Source: Clostridia bacterium (GTDB lineage Bacteria; Bacillota; Clostridia; Oscillospirales; CAG-272). From it: DNA of 64,000 nt. Below are positions 16,381-26,300 of the stretch, one piece after another. Below the pieces are notes generated by a model. It had not been told where the DNA came from. It was given only the letters and a program-made list of their open reading frames with translations, and ran no database searches. Made by a program: the position numbers and the translations under genes. The stretch is from positions 42,278 through 106,277 of the forward strand of contig JAFYLH010000014.1 of NCBI GenBank assembly GCA_017537175.1, in the 5' to 3' direction. The stretch's first letter is position 1; each line of letters starts with the position of its first letter.

Positions 16381-17916
16381 ATGCAAGATAATAGAATATT
16401 CAGTATTAAAACTAAAACTACCGAGCCTTTGACGCTGAACAATGACTATACATTACCCGATTATATCGTGGATGTGCGTAAGCTATTACACTATACAGCA
16501 AAGGCAATGCTTCATAATGTATACATCAGCGGCAGAGCTCTGATGTTTGAGGGAGAGGTAATATACAGCGCGTTTGTTCTCTGTGAGGATAACAGTATCA
16601 AGAATATAATCTATTCAGATGATTTTGAAGCGGAAATCAAGGATATCGATGTTGATGAAAATCAGATATACGACTGCAGAATTGACAAGTATACATTAAG
16701 GCTCATAAGCCCCAGAAAGCTCAACTGCAGAGCAGATATTACCGTTAGCATCAAGCTCAATGACAGTACAGAAACAGATTCGGTCTATAAAGGCATCGGG
16801 TTACCTGAGGCTGAATATACGACCGAAAAAAGATTCACAACCGCATCCTATGTCACCCTGTACGAGGATGTATTAAAAAAACAGCACGGTGTATGCAATA
16901 TTCAATTAGTCAATAGCGGAACAGATATTTCCGAGATAATATATACTACAGTAAATATCTGTATAAGCGAACGCAGACAGGTGGATGGAAAGCTGTTTCT
17001 GCGAGGAGAGGGAACAGCGCAGGTACTATACACAGATAGCGAAGGGCGGTATTGTAAGGCCAAGAGCACATTTCCTTTCAGCGAAATATTGGAAAATCAA
17101 AGCACGACCGATGCGCATATATGTACTGTAGAAGTAAGTGATATCAAAGCATCGTTTAATATTTCAAACGGGGAAAAGGGCAGCATCGAGATCGATTATA
17201 GCTATGATATATCTGACAAATATTATATAAGCAGCTCGACGCAGATCATGAGTGATATTTATTCGACTGAATATGATGTCGAGTATACTGTATGCAATGC
17301 TCCTGTACTGAAGCTGAATGATATCTTTGATGGCAGATTGACTGTTGATGATTACTATGATCTTGATGTAGAATATGATGATGTTAAGATCCTTGACTGC
17401 TTTGCATCACTTCATAACTGCACTACATCATTTGATCGTGAAAACGGCAGAATTTTAATTTCGGGCGATGTTAAATTTGAACCTGTATTTGCTACCGACA
17501 CTGTTAACCATATATCGGTTGTAAAGCAGTTTAAGTATGAAAGGTCGGTCGGTTTACCGCAAAACGAGTTGATATGTGATCATAATGTGGCCTTGATAAG
17601 CTGTAACGCCGATGCAGATAAGGGTAAGCTTTTATTAACAGCAGAGATCGCTCTAAACGCAGCAGTGCTTGAAAGCTGTGAATATGAATTTATAAAGGAA
17701 GTTGAAATCAAGAGCACGAGTCAAAGATCTTATTCTCCGGTCATTATATATTATCCGTCGGCAGAGGATACTCTTTGGGAAATAGCCAAAAGATACAAGT
17801 GTACCTGTAACGATATTATGTCGGCAAATCGCCTCGAAAACGAAAGTCTCAAGGATATAAAGGTTTTACTTTTACCGCGTAAAAGATCAAAATCTGTATT
17901 TAATGCAATAATCTAA
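16381..17916 (+). CDS. SPOCS (DUF3794) and LysM domain protein
   Basis: The 511-residue protein begins without a signal peptide and has a DUF3794/SPOCS unit near residues 30-130 (LPDYIVDVRKLLHYTAK, then SGRALMFEGEVIYSAFV). A second such unit lies about 160-270 (VNSGTDISEIIYTTVNI). A third, more divergent one lies about 330-430 (SGDVKFEPVFATDTVNH). The protein ends in one LysM repeat (YYPSAEDTLWEIAKRYKC, SLKDIKVLLLPRKR). This layout matches clostridial spore-envelope morphogenesis proteins such as SipL, so a forespore-surface role in the mother cell is likely. AGAGGGG precedes the ATG. The gene stands alone between two terminators. Confidence 0.82.
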   Translation: MQDNRIFSIKTKTTEPLTLNNDYTLPDYIVDVRKLLHYTAKAMLHNVYISGRALMFEGEVIYSAFVLCEDNSIKNIIYSDDFEAEIKDIDVDENQIYDCRIDKYTLRLISPRKLNCRADITVSIKLNDSTETDSVYKGIGLPEAEYTTEKRFTTASYVTLYEDVLKKQHGVCNIQLVNSGTDISEIIYTTVNICISERRQVDGKLFLRGEGTAQVLYTDSEGRYCKAKSTFPFSEILENQSTTDAHICTVEVSDIKASFNISNGEKGSIEIDYSYDISDKYYISSSTQIMSDIYSTEYDVEYTVCNAPVLKLNDIFDGRLTVDDYYDLDVEYDDVKILDCFASLHNCTTSFDRENGRILISGDVKFEPVFATDTVNHISVVKQFKYERSVGLPQNELICDHNVALISCNADADKGKLLLTAEIALNAAVLESCEYEFIKEVEIKSTSQRSYSPVIIYYPSAEDTLWEIAKRYKCTCNDIMSANRLENESLKDIKVLLLPRKRSKSVFNAII

Positions 17917-17940
17917 AAAAGCACCCGAAGGTGCTTTTTT
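17915..17940. terminator. Bidirectional terminator between SPOCS protein and polyferredoxin gene
   Basis: AAAAAAGCACC, loop CGAA, GGTGCTTTTTT. It serves both convergent genes and overlaps their stops. Confidence 0.9.
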
Positions 17941-19367
17941 CAGTTATTTAATTCCTGTTCTACTACTTCCTTGAGGTCATCATATTCCAAGGCTTTTACA
18001 AAGCTTTCAACAACCTCGCCGTTTTCGTTAAGTATTACAGTATACGGATAGGTGCCTCTACCACCCTGATCGTTGTAGTATGCTTCGTTTTCAAAGTCAA
18101 CTGCAAATATCATATCTGTTTCGGGATAGTACTCGGAGATATATGCGGGTGCAGTATCCGAAACCATATATGTATGAACGGCAATTACCGTAACGCTGTC
18201 CTTATAATCTGTTGCGATCTGATCAAAATAGGGCAGCTCCTTGACACAGGGACCGCACCAGGTTCCCCAGAAGTTAACAATGGTGATCTTTCCTGTCGCC
18301 TCGGGGGTGATGACATCCCCAGAGACGCCGTCTCCTGTGAGAATACTAAGCTGTGTTCCTTCAATTTGATTTGAATTTTTTTCAGGACCGTCAAAATAAT
18401 AGAAAACAGCGGCACCTATAAGAAGAACTGACAATAATACGGCAATCACAGCTTTGGTTACGATTTTGGCTGTTTTGTTTTTTGTGTCAGATACAGGTGT
18501 GTTACTTTTGTTCCTTGCGCATTTCCAATTAATAGCCTTTGTGGGACATACACCGATACACTCGCCGCAACCTATACATTCTGCATCACCGATCTTTTTG
18601 ATATCCAACTTACAATGCTCAATGCATTTGTTACAGTATGTACATTTGTTGGTGTCGACCTTTACTCCGAATACAGAAATGCGGTTAAACAGGCCGTATA
18701 AAGCGCCCAGGGGACATACAAATCTGCAGAAGATCCTGAAGATAAAGACCGATCCTACAATGGTAGATACAAGCAGCAGGAACTTCCATGTAAACAGAGG
18801 TCCTATCATTTCAAGATAATGTGCATTTGCGGGATTGGAAAGAAGTCCTATACCGCCCTCAAGTGTACCTGCGGGGCATATAAATTTACAAAAGGCAGGG
18901 AAAACCGTGTCCTTGGACAAATACATTATAGGGACAATGATCACAAAGAACGCCAATACAAAATACTTTAAATAGGACAGTATTCTCGTAAAGGCAGATT
19001 TCTTGATCTTTGGTGTTTTTATCTTATACAAAAGCTCCTGTATCAATCCAAACGGACATACCCATCCGCATATCATTCTTCCGAAAAGTATGCAATACAG
19101 AAGTAATATTCCGCCAATATAGAACAATGTATTTTTGTTTCCTGAGCTTATTGCACCCTGCAGAGAGCCGATGGGACAGGCCGTTACCGCACCCGGGCAG
19201 GAATAACAGTTAAGACCCGGCATACATACAAGCTTTGTGTTTCCCTGATATATTTTGCCGGTATAAAAGCCTTGAAAATTAACATTGAATAATAGGGCTG
19301 CGTACAGCTGAACAAGTCTGCGCTTTGTCGGTCTCAGCCCCCATATTTTAAGTAAAAAGTTCTTCAT
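17940..19367 (-). CDS. Membrane polyferredoxin fused to a TlpA-type thioredoxin domain
   Basis: The 475-residue protein has a NapH/CcoG-like polyferredoxin half (about 1-290) with several membrane helices, CxxxCP turns (GWVCPFGLIQE, CKFICPAGTLEG, CRFVCPLGALYG) and a cytosol-type double 4Fe-4S set, CTYCNKCIEHC and CIGCGECIGVCP. A further helix (about 305-330) leads to a TlpA/ResA-like domain (about 345-475) with FWGTWCGPCVKELPYF; CGPC is at 371-374 and the cis-Pro strand is TYPYTVILNENG. If the helices place this domain outside, the protein could carry electrons across the membrane to extracytoplasmic disulfides (inference). It is encoded 7 bp after a membrane protein ending in CNEC and faces away from a locus rich in TlpA-like lipoproteins. 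Confidence 0.88.
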   Translation of the reverse strand: MKNFLLKIWGLRPTKRRLVQLYAALLFNVNFQGFYTGKIYQGNTKLVCMPGLNCYSCPGAVTACPIGSLQGAISSGNKNTLFYIGGILLLYCILFGRMICGWVCPFGLIQELLYKIKTPKIKKSAFTRILSYLKYFVLAFFVIIVPIMYLSKDTVFPAFCKFICPAGTLEGGIGLLSNPANAHYLEMIGPLFTWKFLLLVSTIVGSVFIFRIFCRFVCPLGALYGLFNRISVFGVKVDTNKCTYCNKCIEHCKLDIKKIGDAECIGCGECIGVCPTKAINWKCARNKSNTPVSDTKNKTAKIVTKAVIAVLLSVLLIGAAVFYYFDGPEKNSNQIEGTQLSILTGDGVSGDVITPEATGKITIVNFWGTWCGPCVKELPYFDQIATDYKDSVTVIAVHTYMVSDTAPAYISEYYPETDMIFAVDFENEAYYNDQGGRGTYPYTVILNENGEVVESFVKALEYDDLKEVVEQELNN

Positions 19368-19374
19368 ATAAAAA

Positions 19375-20139
19375 TCAACCTAATCCAATACATTCGTTAC
19401 AAATATTGATCGCTTTGGTAAGAATATCGGCTGTACCGTTATTTAACGCACCGATGATTATGGCGATACAAGCAAGTACGGCAAAATTGCCGATCAACAT
19501 ATATTTCAAAATATTAGTATGCTTTGCATTTTCATTACCGCATCGAGCCTCCTTGGGCACCTTAGGTAAAGCTTTGATGAGCTCCGACTCCGCCTTCATG
19601 CTGCGATTGTTGGTATAGTTTACGATCAATGAGTAAATAAAAGCAGGAATGATCAAAATCACAAAATAAATAAATAGCAAAAGTATCTTGAGATTATCAT
19701 TGGGGGCAAATGTATAAAATTGAGGCTGGAATATAATATATACAAATGCGATAAATGCATCAATCGAAAGTAAAATACTGATCGATTTTTGTGTATACCG
19801 AAATCTTTGTTTCTTTGCAATAGCAATTTTGGTTTCCTCGGAAGCGGCACTTAGATCCTTGACCTTATAAAGTGCTGCGAGTATATAGGAATAGTTCTTT
19901 TTAGGATTCTTTTTAACTTGCTCCGGAGCAAATAATGATATCACTGCGGTTATGACTGTCAAAGCCGAGGTGAAATATACCGGTATTGATATATAGCCAA
20001 ATACTGTTGAGATGGCTTCCGGGGTGTATGTGTGATTGTTTCCGTAATATATAAACAGGGCACCAGCTGCAAAGCATATGCCTGTCAGCACAATACAGAC
20101 AGCAAGCATGATTTTTAATGTAATTAATACATATTTCAC
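19375..20139 (-). CDS. Membrane protein with C-terminal CNEC motif
   Basis: The 254-residue protein starts with GTG at 20139, ten bases after GGAGG. About five membrane helices are visible: near 5-30, 48-70, 120-138, 150-172 and 213-232. The tail reads ILTKAINICNECIGLG, with Cys at 247 and 250. That tail resembles the end of the short clostridial CXXC membrane proteins annotated as CD1871A family, which I recall as often lying beside 4Fe-4S and thioredoxin-like genes. Here it is on the end of a larger multispan protein. It starts the two-gene minus operon with the polyferredoxin-thioredoxin fusion and could be a redox partner of it. The rest of the protein is not recognised. Confidence 0.7.
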   Translation of the reverse strand: MKYVLITLKIMLAVCIVLTGICFAAGALFIYYGNNHTYTPEAISTVFGYISIPVYFTSALTVITAVISLFAPEQVKKNPKKNYSYILAALYKVKDLSAASEETKIAIAKKQRFRYTQKSISILLSIDAFIAFVYIIFQPQFYTFAPNDNLKILLLFIYFVILIIPAFIYSLIVNYTNNRSMKAESELIKALPKVPKEARCGNENAKHTNILKYMLIGNFAVLACIAIIIGALNNGTADILTKAINICNECIGLG

Positions 20140-20251
20140 CGAAAATGGACCTCCATTCTGTTTTCACTGTGATATTATAACATAATCATTTTGAATTGTA
20201 AATATTGTTGAAATAATATTATAAAAATAAATTAAGTTATGCCGAATTATA

Positions 20252-20280
20252 TTGCAATTTATATATATATGTAGTAAAAT
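20252..20280 (+). promoter_or_regulatory. Candidate sigma-A promoter of the surface locus
   Basis: TTGCAA (20252-20257), 17 bases, TAAAAT (20275-20280), about 68 bp before the protease ATG. Confidence 0.6.
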
Positions 20281-20286
20281 AAACTG

Positions 20287-20319
20287 AATATGTCTTCGTG
20301 TAGCTAAAATCGACATATT
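20287..20319 (+). promoter_or_regulatory. Inverted repeat in the protease leader
   Basis: AATATGTC (20287-20294) and GACATATT (20312-20319), perfect 8-base arms 17 bases apart, lying at or just after the predicted transcription start. It could be an operator or a leader stem. No family is assigned. Confidence 0.5.
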
Positions 20320-20347
20320 TAAGAAAACAAGGAGATTCTGCAAATCA

Positions 20348-23300
20348 ATGAAGAACACACAAATCGCAAAGACTATCAAGAGTATGCTTGCATACCTTAT
20401 GGTGCTTACCTTCCTTTTGGGAAGTATGGCAGTGCCTGTCGCAAACGCGGCAGCTCCTGATTATACTGCATCGTATATTCAGAAGCTTGACGGTGTTAAG
20501 GTAGACTATTCTCAATATCTTGATAATTCCGTAATGTTCGAGCTGCCCGAGGGTATCGGTGATGACGAAGAGATTTCTGTTATCGTTACTCTTGACAGAG
20601 TTGACATTATGGAAGCTTACGAAAATTCTAACAAAACAATGAGCTTTACCGATTACGCAACGGTAAGTGACGACGCATCTGAGATCAGAAGAGCAAATGC
20701 TACAGACAAGGCGCAGTTCCTTGCAGACCTTGATGAGCTTGGTGTTGCCTATACCACAGGCGAGGATTATGATACCGTACTCAGCGGATTTGAGCTTTTG
20801 ATAAAAGCCGGTGACTTTAAAAAGACCGCTTCAAATCTCAGTGCCGGTATGGACATCATCGTTGGTGAGGTATATGAGGCTCAGAAGACAGAGCTGGTTG
20901 AAAACGAGGTTAATGTATTTGAAACCGGTATCTTTGACAGCTCTGATTCGGGATATGACGGAACAGGAATGGTGGTTGCCGTTCTTGATACAGGTCTTGA
21001 CTATAATCATACTGCATTTTCTACCGATAACTTTACATCCGAGACTCTTGGTCTTACATACGAGGATGTAGCAAAGGTAGTTGACGAGACAAAGGCAAGC
21101 GAGCTGCTTGACGGTCTTACCGCGCAGGATGTTTACATCAGCGAAAAGGTTCCTTACGGTTTTGACTATGCTGACAGTGACCCCGATCCCTATTCAACAC
21201 ACAATAACCACGGTACACATGTATCGGGTATTATTGTCGGTAACGACGATACCATCCGCGGTGTTGCTCCCAACGCACAGCTTGTATCTATGAAGATATT
21301 CTCTGATGTTGTGGATACATCAAGAACAGCATGGATACTTGCGGCTCTTGAGGACTGTGTCGTTCTTGGCGTTGATGTTATCAATATGTCTATCGGTACA
21401 GCCTGCGGCTTCAGTCGTGAGACTGACGAAGAGTCAGTAGGCGGTATTTACGATAAGATCCGTGATGCCGGTATTAATATGATCGTGGCGGCATCTAACA
21501 GCTATAGCTCTGCATACGGCTCCGAGGCCAACGGTAACCTCGGTCTTACATCCAACCCCGATACAGGAACAGTCGGATCCCCCTCTACATATGACGGTGT
21601 AATGTCTGTTGCTTCTATCAGCGGTACCGAAACTCCTTATCTTAAATATGGTGATACAATTATATATTTTACCGAGTCCTCCGATGCTTCAGGCGAGGAA
21701 AACGATTTCTTTAAAACATTACTTGGCGAAAAGGATTCTGTAAAGATAGATTATGTTCGTATACCCGGTGTGGGCAGATCAGCCGACTATACCGGTGTGA
21801 ATGTAAAGGGAAAGATCGCTTTGGTCCGCAGAGGTCAGAATACCTTTGAAGAAAAAGCGATGATTGCACAGGAGCAGGGTGCTGCCGGTATTATCATTTA
21901 TAACAATGTATCCGGTGACATAAAAATGAATGTGGGCGAGGCAGAGCTTGCTGCCTGCTCGATCTCACAGAACGACGGTGAGCTCCTTGCAAAGAAGGAT
22001 AAGGGAACTCTTAAGATCTCAAAGAAGCAGACCTCAGGTCCCTTTATCTCAGACTTCTCCTCCTGGGGTCCCAGCCCCAACCTCGAGCTCAAGCCCGAGA
22101 TCACCGCTCACGGCGGTAGTATTCTTTCCGCTATAACAGGCGGCAGCTATGACCGTATTTCCGGTACATCTATGGCTTGTCCCAACCTTGCGGGTGTTGT
22201 GGTTCTCCTCAGACAGTATGTTGTTGAGAACTTCCCCGAAATTGCGGATGATAACCAGAAGATCAACATAATGGTTAACTCCCTTATGATGAGTACCGCT
22301 GATATTGCTCTGGGTAAAAACGGCTTGCCTTACTCTGTAAGAAAGCAGGGTGCAGGTCTTGCCAATCTTACCAGCTCCATCAAGACTCCCGCTACCATCA
22401 CAACAACCGATGCAGACGGTAATGTTATGGACAAGGCAAAGATTCAGCTTGGTGATGACCCCGAGCGTACCGGTGAATATGAGTTTAGCTTCACCGTACA
22501 CAATTTTGGTAAGAAGAAGGTTACCTACAGCCTTGGTGCTATCGTTATGACCGAGGGTGTAAGCGAAACCAAGACCAATTCCGGTAAGACTACCATTACT
22601 GAGGAGTCCTACATACTTGAGGGTGCAAAATTTGAGATCGTCAAGGTTGAGGGCGGCAAAAAGAGCGGTAAGAATGTTAAGGTCGGTGCAGGTAAGGAAG
22701 CAACCGTTACCGCAAGGATCACACTTACTAAGGAAAACAAAAAGTATCTTAACGATTCCTTCGAAAACGGTATGTATGTTGAGGGCTTTATCACCCTCAA
22801 GGCAAAGTCCGGCACAAAGATAGATCTTAATGTTCCTTACCTTGCTTTCTACGGTGACTGGACCGAAGCTCCCATGTTTGACCTCACATATTATGATACC
22901 AACGCAGACGAGCTTGATGACGGTATCGATGTTGAGGACAAGGTAATGGCAGATGCATATGCCTCCAGACCCATAGGCGGCGTTAGTGAGGACTATGTAA
23001 GCTATCTTGGTTCATATTACTTCCTCCAGGATCCCGAGGATATTGCGATCTCCGCACAGAAGGAGCATGTTTCGCTTTCAAATCAGGAGGGAACAATACA
23101 TTCACTGCGTTATGTTTGGGCAGGTATGCTTCGTAACGCAGCAAAGATCAACATAAGCATAACAGATTCTGTTACCGGTGATGTTATTTTCGAAAAGGAA
23201 GAAACTGATATCCGTAAGTCCTACAGTGACGGCGGTGCAATGATCTATCCTGCGAATGTTGAGCTTGAATTTGATGCTATTGACTATAACCTTGAGAACA

Positions 23301-26300
23301 ACAGCGAGTATACCGTAAGACTTGAGGGATATCTCGATTACGGTGATGGCGGCGTTGAGACCAACAAGAATAATGTTTTTGAATTTCCTCTTGTTGCCGA
23401 TTTCGAGGCTCCTACCATTACCAATGTAGAATATACATATAAATATGATAAGACATTAGAAAAGAACAGACTTTACGCCGATGTATATATCTACGATAAT
23501 CACTATACAATGTCTTCACAGCTCGGATATGTAACCGAGGGTAAGGATGAAAACGACAATGTTATTCCCGAAATGAAGGCATTTGAGCAGTATATGACCC
23601 CCGTATACTCCGAGAGAAACAGCACAACAAAGGTTACTTACGAGCTTACAGATTACATATACGATATCAAAAATTACGCAACCAAAAAGAACACCTTTGT
23701 TATAACCGCATATGACTATGCGCTTAATTTCGCAACATACGAGTTTGGTCTGCCCGATAACTTTACCGAGTTTGTATTTGATGGACTTGACGAGGGTCTC
23801 ACTCTCAGTCCCAATGAGGTTTATACTCTCACTCCCAGCGTTACCCCCGGTGACCAATGGGCAGAGCTTATAGAATTCTCCTCCTCCAAGCCCAGTGTTG
23901 TAAGAGTTGTTAACAACAAGCTTGTTGCTGTAGCAAGCGGTACTGCAACAATTAAGGCACAGGATCCCAATACCAACGAGAGTATTACATTTAAGGTAAC
24001 CGTTCTCAAAAAGGACGACGAGGGCTATAAGCGCTTTGATAAGCCTGTCGCTGATGTCTTTACTCTTGACGGATTTAATACGATCAAGGCTTATTATATA
24101 TTAGAAAATGAAGATAAGGACATAGGTGACACCGGAAGTAAGAATCAGTTTGAAGGTAAATATAACCTTGCGATGTATCCTTCTGAGTCTGTTTTACTTC
24201 AGTATTCACTTGATTCTTATTTCCCCAAGGATACCAAGGTAGCTTTTGAAAGCAGTAACGAAGAGATCGTAAAGGTTGATGCAAGCGGATGTGTTACCGC
24301 TGTTGAAGAAGGCTTTGCATCTGTAACCGTTAAGGTGCTTATGGATAACGAAAGTACCTACTATTCCGAGACCGTATCTGTAGAGGTCAAGGATCCCTAT
24401 GTTACCACAGGTCCCAGCCTTACACATTATTACGGTAACGGCGGTCTGGTTGACATTCCCAAGAAGCTTTCTCTTACCGAGATCGGCTCCTTTGCGTTCT
24501 CCAACTTCAATTATGTTATGAAGACCGAGGCTGAGCTTGCTTTGGATGACAGAGAAAAGTCCAAGCAGTGGTTTATCGGTGACAGCACTATTACAAAGGT
24601 AGTTATCCCCGAGGGTGTTGAAAAGATCAACTCCTATGCCTTTGCAAACCTCACAGCACTTGAGGAGGTAGTATTCCCCTCAACTCTTGAGCATATTGAT
24701 TACGGTGCATTCTATAACTGCACATCTCTTAAGAAGATCACATTCAGCTCTGATAACAATCTTAAGGTTATTAACCAGAACTGCTTTGAGAACTGTAATA
24801 TAAGTGAGCTGGACCTCAGCGCAGTTTGTGTTATCTCTAACTATGCATTTGCGGGAAACCAGAATCTTAAGAAGGTTGTTCTCGGTGATACACTTATTTC
24901 TGTAGGTCAGTATGCATTTGCAGGATGTAAGAAGCTTTCTGATATAACTATCGAATCCGAAAAGGTTAAGTACGGTGCTTACGCTTTTACAGGATGTGCT
25001 TCTCTCAAGGAATTCTATGTTAACTCTTCGGTTCTTCCTGAGGGTATGTTCTATGAGTGTAAGGAAATGACCAAGGTTACCATCGGTCCCGATGTTGATG
25101 ATATCGGGGTATTTGCATTCAGAGAAACACAGATCAAGGAATTTGAGATCCATAAGAAGAATAAGACCTTCAAGGTTCAGACAGCGGATCATATTCTTAC
25201 CACCGACTCCAAGACCCTGGTTGCGGTTTCTCCTGTAATTAAAGGTGAGTTTACTGCTGCAACCATTAAAGCCGATAAGATCAATACTATTGCAAAGGGT
25301 GCGTTCTCCCATAACCAGAGCATTACCTCTGTAACACTTGAAAAGGTTACAAAAATTGGGGACTACGGCCTTGCTTCCAATAAAAATCTTAAAACCGTAA
25401 AGCTCGGTGAGCTTAAAGAAATAGGCAATTATGCTTTCTTTGAGGCTTCTATTTCCGAGATGCCTGCATTTACCGAAAAGACTAAGATCGGTAAATATGC
25501 ATTCTCCTTCAGCAAGATAACATCTGTTACGATTCCTGACGGATTTAAGATCGAAGAGGGAACCTTCAGCGAATGCTCCGCTCTTGAGACGGTCGTTATA
25601 GGTGACGATGTTACAATAGGCGATCATGCATTCAGTACCGACAAGGATACGGCATTTAAGGTTCTCACTGGTGGCGGTTCTACCGGCGATGGTGAGGATG
25701 CTGTAGTAGAAAGAAAGTATTTCTATTATGAATTTTCTTCACCTCTTAAGAATCTTACAATAGGTAAGGATGCCAAGATCGGAGACTATGCATTCAACAA
25801 CGCAGCAAGTCTTGAGACAGTAACTCTTGGCGAGGGTGCCGAGATCGGTAAGATGAGCTTCTACAATACATCAAGCTTAAAGAACATCGATCTTTCAAAG
25901 GTTAAGTCCTTTGGCGACTATGCTATATCCGGTGATGTGTATTATGCTTGTCTTGATGACAGTATGACCGTACCCGATGTTACCTCCGAGGGTATGTACC
26001 GTTATACATATCACGGTCCTCTGATCGAGTCTGCTGATATCTCCTCCGCAAAGAGTATTGGTGAGTATTCATTCTCGTACTGCAGAAATCTTGTTGATAT
26101 CAAGCTTGGTGATAAGATAACCGAGATCCCCAAATATGCCTTCGCAGGATGTGCTGCACTCAAGAATATCAATCTTACCAATGTAGAGAAGATCGATGAA
26201 TACGCATTTATGGAATGCGGTCTTGAAAAAATAGATATTTCCAAGTGTGAAAGCGTTGGTGATTATGGCTTTGTTTCTAACCGCCAGCTTGCAACTGTTG

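Noticed and set aside
24680..25627. 315-codon minus frame inside the protease leucine-rich repeats
   Set aside because: Mirror of the repeated LRR codons; no start context and no protein-like features.
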